The notes beneath the pieces were generated by a model, which saw only the letters and a list, made by a program, of their open reading frames with translations, did no database searches and was not told where the DNA came from. Positions 22,311 through 35,510 of a stretch of DNA of 64,000 nt are shown here, piece by piece; within the stretch, counting starts at the first letter, position 1, and the number at the start of each line of letters is the position of its first letter. The DNA is taken from NCBI GenBank assembly GCA_902702965.1, contig CACRXP010000148.1:1034786-1098785 (forward strand). The letters are read 5' to 3'. Origin of the DNA: Spirometra erinaceieuropaei. Its lineage: Eukaryota > Platyhelminthes > Cestoda > Diphyllobothriidea > Diphyllobothriidae. Position numbers and translations under genes: made by a program.

Positions 22311-23989
22311 TCATTAACTGCCGTAGTTTTGGCACAGTGTTGCTTAGTGCTGTTTTTCCTCTTGACGTCAGTTTAATGTGGATACGCCTCAGAGTACGGT
22401 GAGTGCATAAATTCAATTTCGTCGTTGGCTGAGAATTACATGGCACATTGGCTCGCCGTTACTACCCTCCATTTGCTTCTGTCCAGAATGTAGGTCTATT
22501 AAAGATTCTTATGCAGTGCACCCTGAGATCCACTTCGGTCTACTTCGTATATGATAAATATATCGGCCAATATGGATGTCTGCTGTTGACCTCGGAACGC
22601 ACAAACGTAAGCTGAAATCATTACGGCGCCGTTGGAAAGTCGAGATGATTGCGTAAGTGGACTTACAGTCCTACGGAGTAGGGAAGGCCATTAAATTTGC
22701 TTCGCACGCCGTGACATGCCGCCTGACCTCATCGACCGCAGTGGCGTTGCTCGGGTGGCACTTTGGGTTGCCTAAGCCAGGTAATATGTTAAATTAATAC
22801 CAACTCCCCAGTTGATAGGAAATCGCGTACAAAATTCATCTATGAAATCTCCCTGTTGACAATGAATAAAAGTTAAATGAAAGCATAAAAAGAATACTTA
22901 AAGCAGTATTGCGTCGACTAGAATTAACGCTTCACTTAAAAATAGCAGTAAACACAGAAGTACAAAAATACGTATTATAGCGTAGATTTAAACAATGTTT
23001 GGAAAGTGCTGTCCTTCACCGTTTTCACTTCAACATCCTCTATGAATAAGGGTGTGCTGTAATATGAAGTTACGCAAACTCTCGACGCTCAATTAAATGG
23101 TGACTCCGGAATTCGGGGTATTTTTCCGTTTTTAAATTGTTTAAAAAGCAACCAATTATGGAAAATAGAATTTCATTTGATTCCTCCGAGAGCGAAGTCG
23201 CATAAATAAAGGCTTTAATGAGGCCACATATAAAAAAGTATTACTGACTATGGGATTGGAATAAAGTTCAATGGACGTAATCGCAAGAATATCATTTTCG
23301 TATATCAAGAGAACACATCACTAAAGTAACTATGTGATTTCGAGTGACGGTAAAGTTTTTAACATTTCAGCCTTTCCCTGAGATGTCCGTGGATCCGTCT
23401 GTGTTTCCGGTGTTTTCAGTCGGGGCCTTTAAAACAGGATTGTTCTAGGTAGCGAATTATCGTTTGTCCTTTTCAATTCACAGGGCGATTTTGGTCATAT
23501 TCGTAGACTCACCGAATAATGAAACTTAATCGCTGAAGAAAAAAAAACGCCCGCAATAAAGGCCCGTATGGTATACGCCCCTGCTTGCCTGAAAAACTTT
23601 CCTAGTAAGTAAGCTCCTTAGATAGTGCCTCCTTAGGGTATTTTGCCAACGATATATCACGTACTCCAATTTTTTAAATATAAAGTCAGGGAAAATTAGA
23701 TCGTTTGACCCTATTAATATACTTCTCTGACAGATGCCGAAAACGTTTCTGTCGCAGACAAAAAACACACCTTTCTCGTTATACTGGAGCTCTTTTTGTT
23801 ATTTCGCAACCTTTGGGTTTCATTCTATCCTAAATCCTGTTGCACAAGGTGTTCATATCAGTATTAAAATGTCGCTCAAACTGCTAATACTCGCCTCTTT
23901 GGCTTCAAATTACGTAATAACAGAAGCTGGATTGCTTAAAAGTAGCTTGCCATATCTCAAAAGCCAGAATGGCCGATTAAAGTAGGCCA
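22311..23989. other. AT-rich sequence, nothing recognised
   Basis: Short frames at 23526-23985 show no domain and no repeat partner. No RNA gene was seen. Confidence 0.4.
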
Positions 23990-24635
23990 ACTTATGGAGT
24001 TTTAGCAAATTCAAGGAATAGCCTGCAGGTATTATTGTTGCTTTTTGGTTCATAAGGCCGCATAGGCATGCAAATCAGAATTTTGAATTAGAGCAAACTT
24101 CCTTCCTACTAAAAATGGCACATGGTCCACATCCACTGCAAAATTTTGCGAACCCCGTGTAGCATGTTCCTAATAGCGTATAAAAAATTGCAGGTATTCT
24201 TACTGGAAAGTATAGGGATCGTAATTCGGAAACTCTTAATACCAGTGCAATGGCAGATAAGGGTCAAAATTATTTTTTAAACCAAACTATGCGTTATCTT
24301 TAACTATAAAATGTGAAGAAGATGAAGTCTGCTACCAAACAAGTACAGAAAAATAACATCGCGCCTTCTTTTATAAAACATCTTTGGATATATAAGGGCA
24401 TCGAAAATCAATGTGAAAAAGCCATACTACTTGTGTTGTCATTCTAAAGCGGGCGTTCTTTTTTGCAAGTGGTCGGAAAAAAGATCAATCAGAAGCCGAA
24501 ATACTGACGCGACTAAAATACCTTGTAATTCTGATGCGCGACAATTAGACTCACGACCATACTTGGGTAATCTTTAGTATTTGAAGGCACATTTTAGAAT
24601 TTCAGTCAACAGTTTATGAGATAGCAAAACTACTC
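23990..24635. mobile_element. Mariner-type MITE, degenerate right part
   Basis: Shows the family order: cacatggtccacatccactgcaaaatttt, gaagaagatgaa, gcatcgaaaatcaatgtgaaaaa-like blocks and attttagaatttcagtcaac. The terminus is decayed (gagatagcaaaactactc). Confidence 0.5.
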
Positions 24636-27600
24636 TCTCTCATCAGCTGTCTTCTAAGTGTAATTTGCTCGTCGCACGAGGATGGAACCGGGAAGAGAGA
24701 ATGGGGTGAATGCCACACAAACCTCCCTCATTTCTCTGCAATTCATGCTCAGGTCAGTTCTGTTTCCCGGACCAACGGCGGTCATGGACAAGCTAAATAG
24801 TTAAAAGACTGATTTACTGTTCCTTCGAGCACCGCATCTGCGGACACCGTAATTACACAGAAGCTCTTACGGCCGGCCTTGTGGTATCACTGTCCCCTGG
24901 GGATGCCCAGTCGGAACAACGCATCGAGGTCACGCTCGGCCGATGGTCCACAGATCTCGACAGCGCACAACACTGCCTGTCTATCTTGCCACCGTCCCGC
25001 CACTGGCGAATGCTCTCGTGCAGATGTGCTGCCAGATCGATCAGCGTCCCCACTCAAATTCCTGCATGAGGCCTGAAACTAAAAAATGGTATGATTCCTG
25101 TGTGATCTACATGGTATCCTTGACTTCTCTCAGACTCCTGCAGATATCTCGTCTCGTCCCCCGTTTCTCCCTCAGCCCTTCCGTGCTTCCTATCGCTATA
25201 AAACCAGAACGCGCTTCCCTGTGCCCACCCGTCTGGCTTGTGCAAGTGGACCTTTAGATGGGAAAGCACTGCATGCCCAAATTATAAATGAGCAGCGTCG
25301 CAATGCGCTTTAGGCCCTTCTTTTCACATTTTTAAGTGAAAAAGTCAAAAGACGAGTTGGAATAAAATATATAATGTACGTTATCGCATTTGCTAATGAC
25401 GTCAGAAATGAAGGCAGCCACAATTTAAATTTAGTCGTTAATTATGGTGACTTGCTAATACTTGGTGGAAGTGACCTTGACCAACCTACGCTCGAGTTTT
25501 AAATAGAAGAGGAAGCTTACTTTTCAAACCGATCATATAGGTCCAGTAAGATAATTTGAGAGACAAAAAAACCAGGAAGTGAAACCGCACAAAAAATTAA
25601 AAAGCCTAGAGCAGTTATATAAGGCGGTGTTGGGGCAGCCGTCTTGCATCATTCAAGGACTCAGAACTGTCTGTCCGGAGCAGACATTCCTCCTACAAGA
25701 TGATAAAAGGAATCCTAAAAAAGGCGAAGGAGACCTAAATGGTCTTTTGGACTTCTATGCCGTCATCAGATAACCATACTTAAAGCCCGCACCCGACGGA
25801 CTTGAAATTTGAACGCGCTCCCAGTTTCGATTGGTTAGCTCTGACCATGGCTTTTAACGTCTGCTATATATGCTACAATGATAGGATTAAAGAAAAACTT
25901 GTTCTGCAAAACTGTGGCAGAATTTTAATTTGCGTATTGCATATTGGAGGATAAATGCTCGCAGCTGGCTAAACACGCGCTAAGGGTCGCTACTCGGGAT
26001 GAGGATAATTGCCTTATCGAATACGCGGTAATGAAACGTGAGTATATTTCGTTAAGAACCGTCGGCACTATTTTGCTAACCGTAAAGCGGGCATTCTAAA
26101 TATTTTGTACGCCGATACACGAGGGCTCAAAATAATAAGGATCAGGCTGTTCTACTAAGACGTCAAAACCTGTAAAACCCGTTTTCAAATTACAAATGTG
26201 TCCAAACTTCTTGAAAAGCACTTCAGTAAACATCAAATACAGATGGGGCAAAACTCAACGACTAGATTAAGCACTCGACTTGTACAACCGAGGAATAGGG
26301 TTGGCTATTGGAATAAAGACAAAATCGTCCACAAAATTACATGCGGGTTAAACTGAGAAATCCGAATCTGAAAGTATTCTAAAGCATCAGTTGATAGCAT
26401 AGAGGCGAGACCATCTGTGCCAGGTGATCATACATACCCTGGATGAGGGGCACAACTTTGCTCGGATCAAAACTCATATGGTCGGCAACGTAGACTCAGA
26501 TGAATCGTGTATCTGTCGTCATATTAAGTTGTGTCACTTATAAAAACGTTAGAGAGCAATGGAAACAACGCCAACCAGTCAGAACGCTAGCTCAGATGAC
26601 AGAGAGGTATTAGTATTTAAGCACGTTTAAGATGTTAACTATTTTTGACCATATGTTCTACATCTGATGACGACCCAGAGAACCAGCATCGTGAATTTGC
26701 GGAACCAAGTTTTTTATTTCTTTCAAAGGATATATCTAATCTCGGCCTATATATAAACAGATATTAAAAGAAATCGGTTCTTTGTGGACCGTAGAGAAAT
26801 CTTTTCCGCAAATTTTTAACACTGGTCTCAGAGTTGTCGTCAGATATGTTGTAAACGTGCAAAACATTCAAAACTCTAAAGGTGCCTGTAAACCCTATAT
26901 TACTTAGTCGCTCCTGCTAATATTTCGTTTGGATTGCCTGTTGCTTTTTCCGGACATTTTCTTTAAGATTTCCCACACGGCGTCTACATTGATGTGCCGA
27001 TTATAATGTAGGAGTTGTCCGAATGTATGGCCCCGAGTTATCGTTGACAATTTCTAAATGAATAGACACCACCAATGAGAGTTTTGATCTAAGAAAACTT
27101 GTGTCTAGTTTTCAACGTATGAACGACAATTAAAGACAGGTGGCGAAGCGTCCTTTCTACATGCTCATGCTCTTGAATGTGTGCAAAAGCGAACTTTACG
27201 GTCGGACCACAATAAACTGCATTAAAAATGTCGCATATAATCATGTAGGCGACTTCTTTCATACTTGGATATCCAACCACATCCTTAACATGTTCATGTT
27301 GGTTGAGTGCTGAAATGTTCGTTTTGCTTGCCATTTAAATTTGGTGTTTCTTTAAGTGTCTTTCAACGAATTCAAACACATTCCTGATGCGCAGAAGTCT
27401 TAGCCAGTCTTTGGTGTAGGCGCCTAATCGGACCTATCTAGTTCCATGTCTTTTTTATTTATTTCCTATCGTCTTATGCGTCGATGTTCAAAATCTCCAG
27501 GGTACCTATTTCGGGATAATACTTCGAACAACTCATTTACTGTTATTGTGTATCTTTCGTTGCCAGAGCAGTGGGCTTTTGCTCGATCGAGGTTGTTAAC

Positions 27601-27689
27601 ATCAGTCTGTTTATGAGAGCTTAGGTTGTTGATTGCGTAATGTAGAATTACTTCGGCAAACTTTCCCGTACCGTAGTTAACCTATCCGA
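24636..27689. other. Unannotated 3 kb, no gene or repeat recognised
   Basis: A GC-richer stretch at 24840-25260 carries overlapping short frames on both strands, without conserved motifs or convincing splice sites. The 64-codon frame at 25579-25773 is likewise unsupported. No tandem structure was seen. Confidence 0.4.
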
Positions 27690-27865
27690 TCGCAACCGGC
27701 AGGACAACGTTCCCATGGCTCAGTGGTTAGAGCATTTGCCCTAAAACCAATGAACGCGAGTTTCAGCCTCAGGGGCTGCAAACATGGAGTTGAAAATGGG
27801 TGGCTGATGACGGATACTAAAGCACAAAAGATCATTCCAGTCTCCCTTGTCTTTGCCAGTAATAT
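27690..27865 (+). repeat. tRNA-derived SINE
   Basis: The head gatcgcaaccggcaggacaa is followed by an A-box-like catggctcagtggttagagc, a decayed B box (gcgagtttcagcc), and the tail ggctgatgacggatact... ccagtctcccttgtctttg. Its order matches the copy at 29878-30065. Confidence 0.65.
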
Positions 27866-29038
27866 CATCCTGACTACACTCTGAGGCCGCTGTGTAGCTG
27901 CCTGGGGTTTCTGAATCGAGCCTCAAGGCAAGACAGGATGAGCGTATCCCGATCGGTGGGCAACTTTTGTCACATAATATATACAAAAGACGGTTAATGA
28001 CGTGGAATTCCCGAAAAATCTCCTTTTTATGATCTCCCGACTTTAAAAACCACTTACTTGTTGTTTGTGCAAAATAATCGCATGTGATCATAAGCACGAG
28101 CAGCACAGTTTGCGTCTTTCAGTGTTCGGCGTATTCTGGTCAATTTGGTTGCCAGTCATGAAGTCTAGGAATTTTATGATGGAATTCAAAGGTGCGCACC
28201 TGAATTTCTCTCGAATAACCTGGACTGAACAATTTACTGTTGGTTTAGTTAAATTATATTTGTATGGTTGTTCACTTGCGTGACTTGTTTTCAGTTTGAA
28301 AGAAAACCCAGTCACGCAAAATCCTAAAACATGTGTCTCTCAGGTACTTGCATTATAAAAGGAACTACGTTTTTAAAAGAGGACGGCGTTGCTTTTGCAA
28401 ATTGTTTACTCAATAAAAACACGTTAAGTCATCGAAAACCAAACTTTTGCGCTTCCGATCTGAAATTTTAAAAAAGCACTTTCCGACAAACCTGAGTTAG
28501 ACAGTGAAAAAGGCTGAAATAGAGGAATAAACACAAAAACACGCTTACCTACAGCGTGTATTTTAAACGGTAATTTTCGTTGCAGAGTGTGGCTGGCGGT
28601 AATGGTTTGCTTCTGCATGTATGTAATATATACAAAAAGGGATTTCGTCGCAGCAAACGCTACTGAAAGCCAGCGCCCTGTCTGAGGGAAAACAGGCCGT
28701 CATCCATAGGCTGATCATTTTATTGCAGTTACAAGTGACGAGACGCGTCCGCAAAAGCGGTTAATGAGCTCGACCTCGTGGAGCCAAGGTTAGGCGCTGG
28801 GCGCCAAGGAGGGGATCGAAGTGGACCGACCATCCTATGCTGCAGGCCACCTGGTGTGGCTATCAGTTCTAACATGATCATTTGGGACACATCCACTACA
28901 ATAAATTAACGTATGCATCGCTTTACCGTTAAAAGTGAGGTATATTTCTGGTTCTAACTTGAGGAAACAATATTTACAAAAATTAACTGCAGAATAGTTG
29001 TTGGAGCTGAAGCCGGCAAGGCGGCTTTGTGCCGTCCT
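27866..29038. other. No gene or repeat recognised
   Basis: Short frames on both strands show no domain. No repeat partner was established. Confidence 0.4.
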
Positions 29039-29477
29039 GTCAATGGCCGACTGCATGAAATGTAAGGTGAAATTCTGAAATGCGCATTTAATTAGGAAAG
29101 ACAACTGAAGTGGAATTGTAATATGGATCATCATAAAGCGTAATCTTGTGTTATTTTAATTAAGCCAGAATGCCAGCCATAGAACGCACGTATCTCCGAT
29201 GGCCTGCAAAAACAGCCCTTGTCGAAAACGGACTACATATGTGATATGCGTTTTTTCAATTTATTTTCGGTGCCCTTATAAATTCAAATTTATTTTACAT
29301 AGAACATGATCAAAAATAAGCTTGCATGTAATCACTAAGTAGCAAATCGCGTCTTCTTCTAATCTGATTCACGACGAAAGGGTGCACATTGGTTTGACTT
29401 TTTGAGGCCGTAAAAGTCCATGCAGCATGACAACTGCTTGTTAACTAATGCTGCCAATAAATGAGATGATGATGCCG

Positions 29478-29640
29478 ACAAAGACAAGGGAGACCGGAAT
29501 GGCCATTTCTGGCATATTAATTGCCACCATCAAGTCATGCCGAACTCCAAGTATGAAGCACTTAAAATTCGAACCCGGGAGATTTGCTCATGGAGATTGA
29601 CACCCTACCATTGAGCCACGGGCTCGTTGTCCTGTCGCTT
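29478..29640 (-). repeat. tRNA-derived SINE
   Basis: The minus strand reads gagcccgtggctcaatggta (A box), then cccgggttcgaatt (B box), and the family tail ending in ccggtctcccttgtctttg. It is inserted in the MITE at 29039-30688. Confidence 0.7.
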
Positions 29641-29877
29641 GTGATCGAGAATATCAATTTTGGCAGATGGGTGCTTACCGATCAGGTTACAGAATGTGCT
29701 CGTTGCATTGTGCATTGGGGCTCATCCTAGAACCTTCGCGACAGTCGCTCAGCGATTAGTAGTAGAAGTAAATGCGATATTGATGTCGATAAAACAAAGG
29801 AAACCGGAATAACCATTTCTGGTACAACGGAACAAGCATATTCCGTAACCTGGTCAGTGAGCGCCTATCTGTCATAA

Positions 29878-30065
29878 TTGATATTCCCGATCACAACCGA
29901 CAGGACGACGGGCCAGTGGTTCAATGATAAAGTGTCAAACTCCATGACCAAATATCCCGGGTTCGAATCTCAAGTGATCCATACTTGGGGTTAGGTATGG
30001 TTGGCTGGTGATGGTAAATAAGCCAAAAACGGCCAGTCCGGTCTTCTTTGTCTTTTTTCAGCATC
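29878..30065 (+). repeat. tRNA-derived SINE, best copy
   Basis: The head cccgatcacaaccgacagga is followed by the A-box region gccagtggttcaatgataaa, the B box gggttcgaatct, and the tail tggctggtgatggtaaataa...ccggtcttctttgtc. Promoter boxes in tRNA spacing are the signature of a polymerase III SINE. Confidence 0.75.
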
Positions 30066-30688
30066 AATATCTCATTTACTTATACTACAAGTCGCTGTGC
30101 GCCTGCCTGCGAGGATTCTAGTATAAGCCATAAGGCGGAACGGAAGGAGCATAATTCGTAATCTGATCTGCGAACGCCCATCTGTCAAAGATGCTTACAA
30201 ATTCTACAACGTAGTCCACACTTATTGCAAAATTTTATGAGCCCTATATGAGATCTTCTCGAAGACCTAGAGACAAGTGCAACTTTTATGAGATCTAGCT
30301 CAAATTTATTCGCGACTTGAAAAGCTTTTTGAAATTTGCGTATATTCCTTCTTTGGGTATACAATTTATAAAAGATGTTATCTGCTACAAAAGGTGAAAA
30401 AGAAAGAAGATTTTGACCGTGGTGTCTAGGGAGTATATTCAAATTTATAGGGGCGCGCAAAGTAAATGGAAATAGCGATACTACTTACGTGGTCATGTTT
30501 CGCTGAATACGGCCTTTGCCGGCAGCTAGAAAGAAGAGAGTTCAAAAGTCGGCACTCTGGGAACACTCAAATACATCGAGATTATGCTACACGAAAACTC
30601 CTAAAACAACACAACTTGAGTTATTCTTCCTAACAGAGGGCGCATTTTAGTGTTTTGGCTAACATTTCGTGAAATCGGCCTCCGACCG

Positions 30689-31682
30689 TAGGTATCCGTG
30701 AAATTCTGTATAATGCGATACTTTCTGTCCAATATCTTAGCCGAAATTGTTTTACTTCTGAACCAATATACCACTTCGTCCACCACATCAACTACTCAAA
30801 TTTTCAATGGTGGCAAGCAATGGACATTCGACCGCTAGACAGATACACAGCTCTGACGCCGCCTATAGTAAGTTTAAGTGGAAATTCGTAACAAACGAAT
30901 TACGAACCTAGTGTCCTTCTCCGGTCCTTGGACCTGCTTTGAAACTTCGTATTAAAACAGCTAACTACCTGTTTCCAGTCCTTTACAAAAAAATTTAAAC
31001 TCTTGAAACCGTTTAGCATTCATAGAACAAGTAGCTAGCCCATGCAAAGGGTTTAATAATAGAAGGCTGGTAGGTCTGTCAATTAATGACCCCTTGACGC
31101 TTTGAACAGAGAGTGGATGATAAGGGAATTTGGATGTGCCCAAATGTTCCGTTGATACAATATTAGCCACAATCCAAGCAACCGCCATTGCTGCCTTTCA
31201 TGCCCATAACATCGCCGACTCTATTCTGACTCATATGGCCACTTCCGCCTGTTAGCCTTCTCTGCCCTAATGGGAACCTGGGCGTCATGTAGGGTTTGTC
31301 CTAGCACTGGGTTAAACATCGTTACATGAACTGCGCTCATCCCACTCGAATAGGCCAGCAGATCGTCATTGTCGGACGCCGAAATGGGGGCAGCCTACTC
31401 AAACAACTTCATTTTTTCTGACGTTTAGTTTAGTGGTAGGTTTCGAAAAGTGAAAATCCCATAGGGGTTCAGTCCGTTCCTGTCCGCCACTTTGCTGTGC
31501 AATTCGGTTTTACGTCGTTCGGGGTGGTTAGAATAACCGACAACTGCAGCGACGTAAGACGATCGTTTTTAGCTGTTACAGATATTTTGATTGATTCGAT
31601 TTTGCCCCCATTACGCACCGGAAATCCATCCTATTGGAGTTCATTAAATCAGCGATATGGATAGGCTCGAAATTTCGAAGCA
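30689..31682. other. No gene or repeat recognised
   Basis: No coding block was seen. A short stretch near 31370-31400 (gacgccgaaatgggggca) resembles 12585-12605. Confidence 0.35.
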
Positions 31683-32606
31683 CAGTTATTGATTGATCGC
31701 ATGAAATGTTAGCCAAAATTCTGAAACGCATTTTTGATTGTAAAGAATTGCTTAAGTGATGCTGTTATAGTGGTTATATTGTGGCATAACCCCATTATAT
31801 TCCAGACACGCCAGAAAGTTGGCTTTTGAATGCTAATATTTTGGCCAGCTGGGAAACCTAAACTCGGCAAAAAATGGTTACTTATGCACTTTCTTTATGG
31901 ATTTTTGATGCCTATCAAATAAAAACTATTTTGTAGAAAACACGCCCGAAACATATTTTTCTCGTGCTGACCGGATGGGGAATCAGGTCATTTTCAAATG
32001 TTGTAGTCGAAGAAAGACAGCCTGTTGGCTTTAAAAGGTTTCTGTCAATAAGATTTTAAAAACCATGCCATGTTTGATCAAACGGCATCGTATCTGCAAC
32101 ACATTATGGCCGCCATGCAATATTTCTATGACTGCGATTTGCAATGCGTTTTTCCTTATACAGAAAGCATACAGCTAGGAGACTCCAAACTCCAAACCAA
32201 AAGTGCATTAGCAAATCGAGTTCAGGGAAGTCGGGAGTCAAAGAACGTTCTTAAAACCAAAAAACCGTTTTTCAAATAAAAATTTAAAGAAAAAATGATT
32301 GTTTACTAAATGAGTACTTAAATAACATTTTTATGAAGCTTTTTCATAGAATACATCCGAATTTACTTGGGTGCCGATTTTCGATAGAGAAAATGCATAC
32401 CAGAAAAGTATTCATTTTTACCGAGTGTTTTCTTTGCATTTGGCCGATTAGACTTAAATTTAAGCGCTAACACCTTGAGATGCCCGAAATATCATGGGAC
32501 CGTGTCGCATGGTTATAAATACTTTAATCCCAATTCAATAGGCAGTCGTAGCCAAAAACGGATTTCAGGAATTTAGTTGGTTTTTCATGTGATTAATCAC
32601 AGACTT
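31683..32606. mobile_element. Mariner-type MITE, old copy, about 924 bp
   Basis: The left end is CAGTTATTGATTGATCGCAT and the right end catgtgattaatcacagactt, followed by TA at 32607-32608. Family blocks such as gttagccaaaattctgaaac and its inverted partner persist at lower identity. Confidence 0.65.
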
Positions 32607-32916
32607 TACGTCAAACGTTTCTAATCTTAGTCCGCCCCCTCGCACATGCGTTTTAAAGAAGGAACTGTTGCAATTCTGCTAGGTTAATCGCAATACGAAA
32701 GACCAAAATACAGATGTTGAAGAGTAGTTCGAGAGATCTGGCTCCTCTCGGGCACTTGATGGATTACAGTCTGTTACTTTGCGTGTGGGCAACAAACAGT
32801 ACGAGACTTAAATTTATTTTGAATCATTTTGTGAGGTTTACTTAATGGCTTAGAGCCAAGACGCTTTGGGGCCCTATATTTTATTGAAGCTATTCACCTC
32901 CCCGGCTTGCTCATGT

Positions 32917-33505
32917 TCAAGACACCTCCGCGGTGCTCAGCCAACTCCAAAGTGTCACTTTTCCACACACTCCACGGACAGTTCCACTGAAAGTCTCTGC
33001 TTCCTCTTCCAACGGTTGTTTCCATGATTTTCCGTCTTTCACTTGACGTTGCTTATTGGCAACAATTTCATTTTCGCAGTTGGTGTATTTATCTTGTTCC
33101 TGCATTTTAGCCGAGCGGTAAATGTAGCTCGGCACATAATTAGACTTACCTTGCCAGTTAAGGATTTGTAAGTAATACGGGCTGGAGGTTTTCCCAATGT
33201 AACTCGATAGTCGACAGTGCACGTGCGCCACGGCGACTCACACTTCCTGACCACACGAGTTCCTCTTTTTCCTACACAGTCTAAAGTGTGAAAACAATTG
33301 CCTTTTACCGGAATGTTGAGCCGTAACCAGTTTCATCTGTATCAATCCCATCAGCATGTAGCGTCTTGCTGACGATGTTGATCGTGACCATGAGGACCAA
33401 AGCATAGTAATCTCTTGTATAACCCTGTCCTGTTGCGGCAAAACCTCATGACTGCTTACTTCCCCGTCTTGACACCGTATCCACTGGAGCATTGTAATTG
33501 ATCAT
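32917..33505 (-). CDS. Candidate small three-exon gene, unknown function
   Basis: Reading the minus strand: exon 1 33505-33460 (ATG, 15 codons plus one base, donor gtaagc), exon 2 33280-33150 (acceptor ctttag, donor gtaagt), exon 3 33099-32917 (acceptor aatgcag, stop TGA). Phases match (1, 0), giving 360 nt, 119 codons plus a stop. The product is basic and Cys-containing. Exon 2 includes RVVRKCESPWRTCTVDYRVT and LGKPPARITYKSLTGK; exon 3 includes DKYTNCENEIVANKQRQVK and TLWSWLSTAE. No signal peptide, membrane segment or known family was recognised. Introns would be only 179 and 50 nt, in contrast to the transporter. Exon 2 is the best supported part; exon 1 and the start are inferred. It could be part of a longer gene or a chance assembly of frames. 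Confidence 0.35.
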
Positions 33506-35508
33506 CACTTATCAAACGATAATTTGCTAGTGCATTGATGTACGACGTGGAACAGTTCGCAATAAATCAAAATTATTCGTGTTTTTCCACGTTTATATAT
33601 CTGAAGAGACGGAGAGAGTAATCCGGCCAAAGGGGTATGTTTGCATTTTTCAGTTTTCTGGCTTGTCTGAGAATAATTAGTAACAACGCAACTTAGGCTA
33701 TGGTAGTAATTTCTGGTCCATTTGACTTCATTAAAGTGGCCATACTCTAATCGCAAATAGGCTATAAGTGGCTATCCCAGCTTCCCTTCCATTTCTCGGT
33801 AGTACGTTTTCCTATACGGATTGCTAGTTATAGTTGTACTGTCGGCAGGGATTATATATTGGCGTACTTTACAAAACAGCACGCAAATATCCATCCCCCA
33901 ATTCCCACATGAGCCTCTAGGTTGTGATTTCTCAATGGAAACATTTTCCTCAAAGTGGGACCCTTTTCATAATTGTCTTACAGAAGCGCATTCTCTGCCA
34001 AATAGCATGTTCAATTCAACACAATCAGTTTTGCGCGAAACCGCGTATTAACAAACTACTCCGAGGGATAATGAGTAGCAGTTATTTTTAAAACTTTAAT
34101 GGCAGAATCAAGGATGAAGTTAAAAACCGATGCTCGGGAACGGACGAAGAGCCTGTCTCTCGAAATCGCATCGAGCGTTCTAAACGGCTAAGCCACCAGC
34201 CAGGGTGTAATCTCTTTTATAAGGCAGACCTCTTCGACGAAGAAGATGGAATTGCCAACAGATAAATCTACTTAGTCCATATATTGAGACAATTAATTAC
34301 TACCACAGACTGTGGAAATGCGTGAGGTTTTCATAATTTCATGATCTACGCAAAAAAGTAACAAAAACTCGCTTAAAGTTCAAGCTGTATCGAATTGTAT
34401 GCCAGCCAAGTGTTTTAGATTTAGCCACGTCTATGAAATCCCATAGAAAGTCAGAATTCGACTGTTTGTGGAGCAAAGTTATATCACATTCATGAAAATG
34501 GCGTTACAAATCTCATATGTATGTTTTTTTATTTAAAAGCACGACCTTGGCTTTCGATCATTGGTTCGAGACTTTTCCTTCTGCAGTGGTGAATCTGTCA
34601 ATGGCATTTATTTTTCCTCTGAGAACCTCCTGCAACGATCACGACCAGCCCGCCTTTATTTTCCCGACACCGTCCGATATGAATACGTTTCAATGAGTTT
34701 GGATCTAAACAACCACCAGCGACCCGTCTCACTGTTCAACTGGGTATCACTCTAGAGGCAGACTGGTCCAGTTTCCCTACCCTTCGTTATCCATCCAAGG
34801 TTAACCACAAAATGAGTTTTGTTCTCGCTCAAAATCCGGTAAGAAATGCGTTCTTCTATTTTAAGGCCTGATAATGGATTTCAAGCGTTTTTAAATGACA
34901 TATCCCTTCTTTCTGGCCAGCCTTTTGATGTCATTTAGTCTTCTACTGAGAAATTGTATCATGCTTAACAATTGGTCTGTGTGGAGGCAGTCATCACGAG
35001 GATTCCCGAAAACTGGCCTAAGTTGTCTGTTCCAGTTAAAAGCAATTTCCCTAACTTTACCCACCCATTATCTCCCTATGATTGGCTTTCCGCTATGCAC
35101 TAAATCCGCTCTCACGCATTTCATGTTGTACAGAGTACTTTTTCTAACACTCGTCTCATGTCCATGTTGTCGAGCTTACTCATCACCGATGCTTTGCGGT
35201 GAGTTGGCATAATGCTTAATGAAATAATGGCCATCAGGCCTCCGGCTGTGATAAAAAAAACAATCGTGTCCAAGCCACTCTTGTGCTGCAATCTATACCG
35301 TCCCGTGACGGAGGACGTATCACAAATAACGGCTTGTGTGAATCCTTACATATCTACCTCATTCCTGAGTCCAGAAAGGACGGCAGAAAGCGAGCCCTAC
35401 TAAGAAGGGGGAGTAAAAAGGCTGTATTTGGGCTCTGGGATCCCTCCACCTCTTTTTTTAGTATTTGATTCTATTCATTCTGTTGGAGTGATTTCTTGAT
35501 TCGGAATA
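33506..35508. other. No gene recognised; weak tRNA-like trace
   Basis: Frames at 33821-34051 (hydrophobic start), 34561-34755 and 34895-35212 are open but lack domains or exon context. Minus-strand sequence at about 34125-34200 (gtggcttagccgtttagaac ... ccgttcccgagc) is loosely tRNA-like and may be a decayed SINE head. Confidence 0.35.
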
Positions 35509-35510
35509 TA

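Larger units (their letters stand above)
29039..30688. mobile_element. Mariner-type MITE interrupted by SINEs
   Basis: The left end is about 29039-29041 (caatggccgactgcatgaaa) and the right end is near 30688 (gaaatcggcctccgacc, then gta). About 790 bp of unrelated sequence (about 29400-30185) lies inside, carrying two oppositely oriented SINEs and a tail fragment. Without it the element would be about 860 bp, the normal size. Confidence 0.6.
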
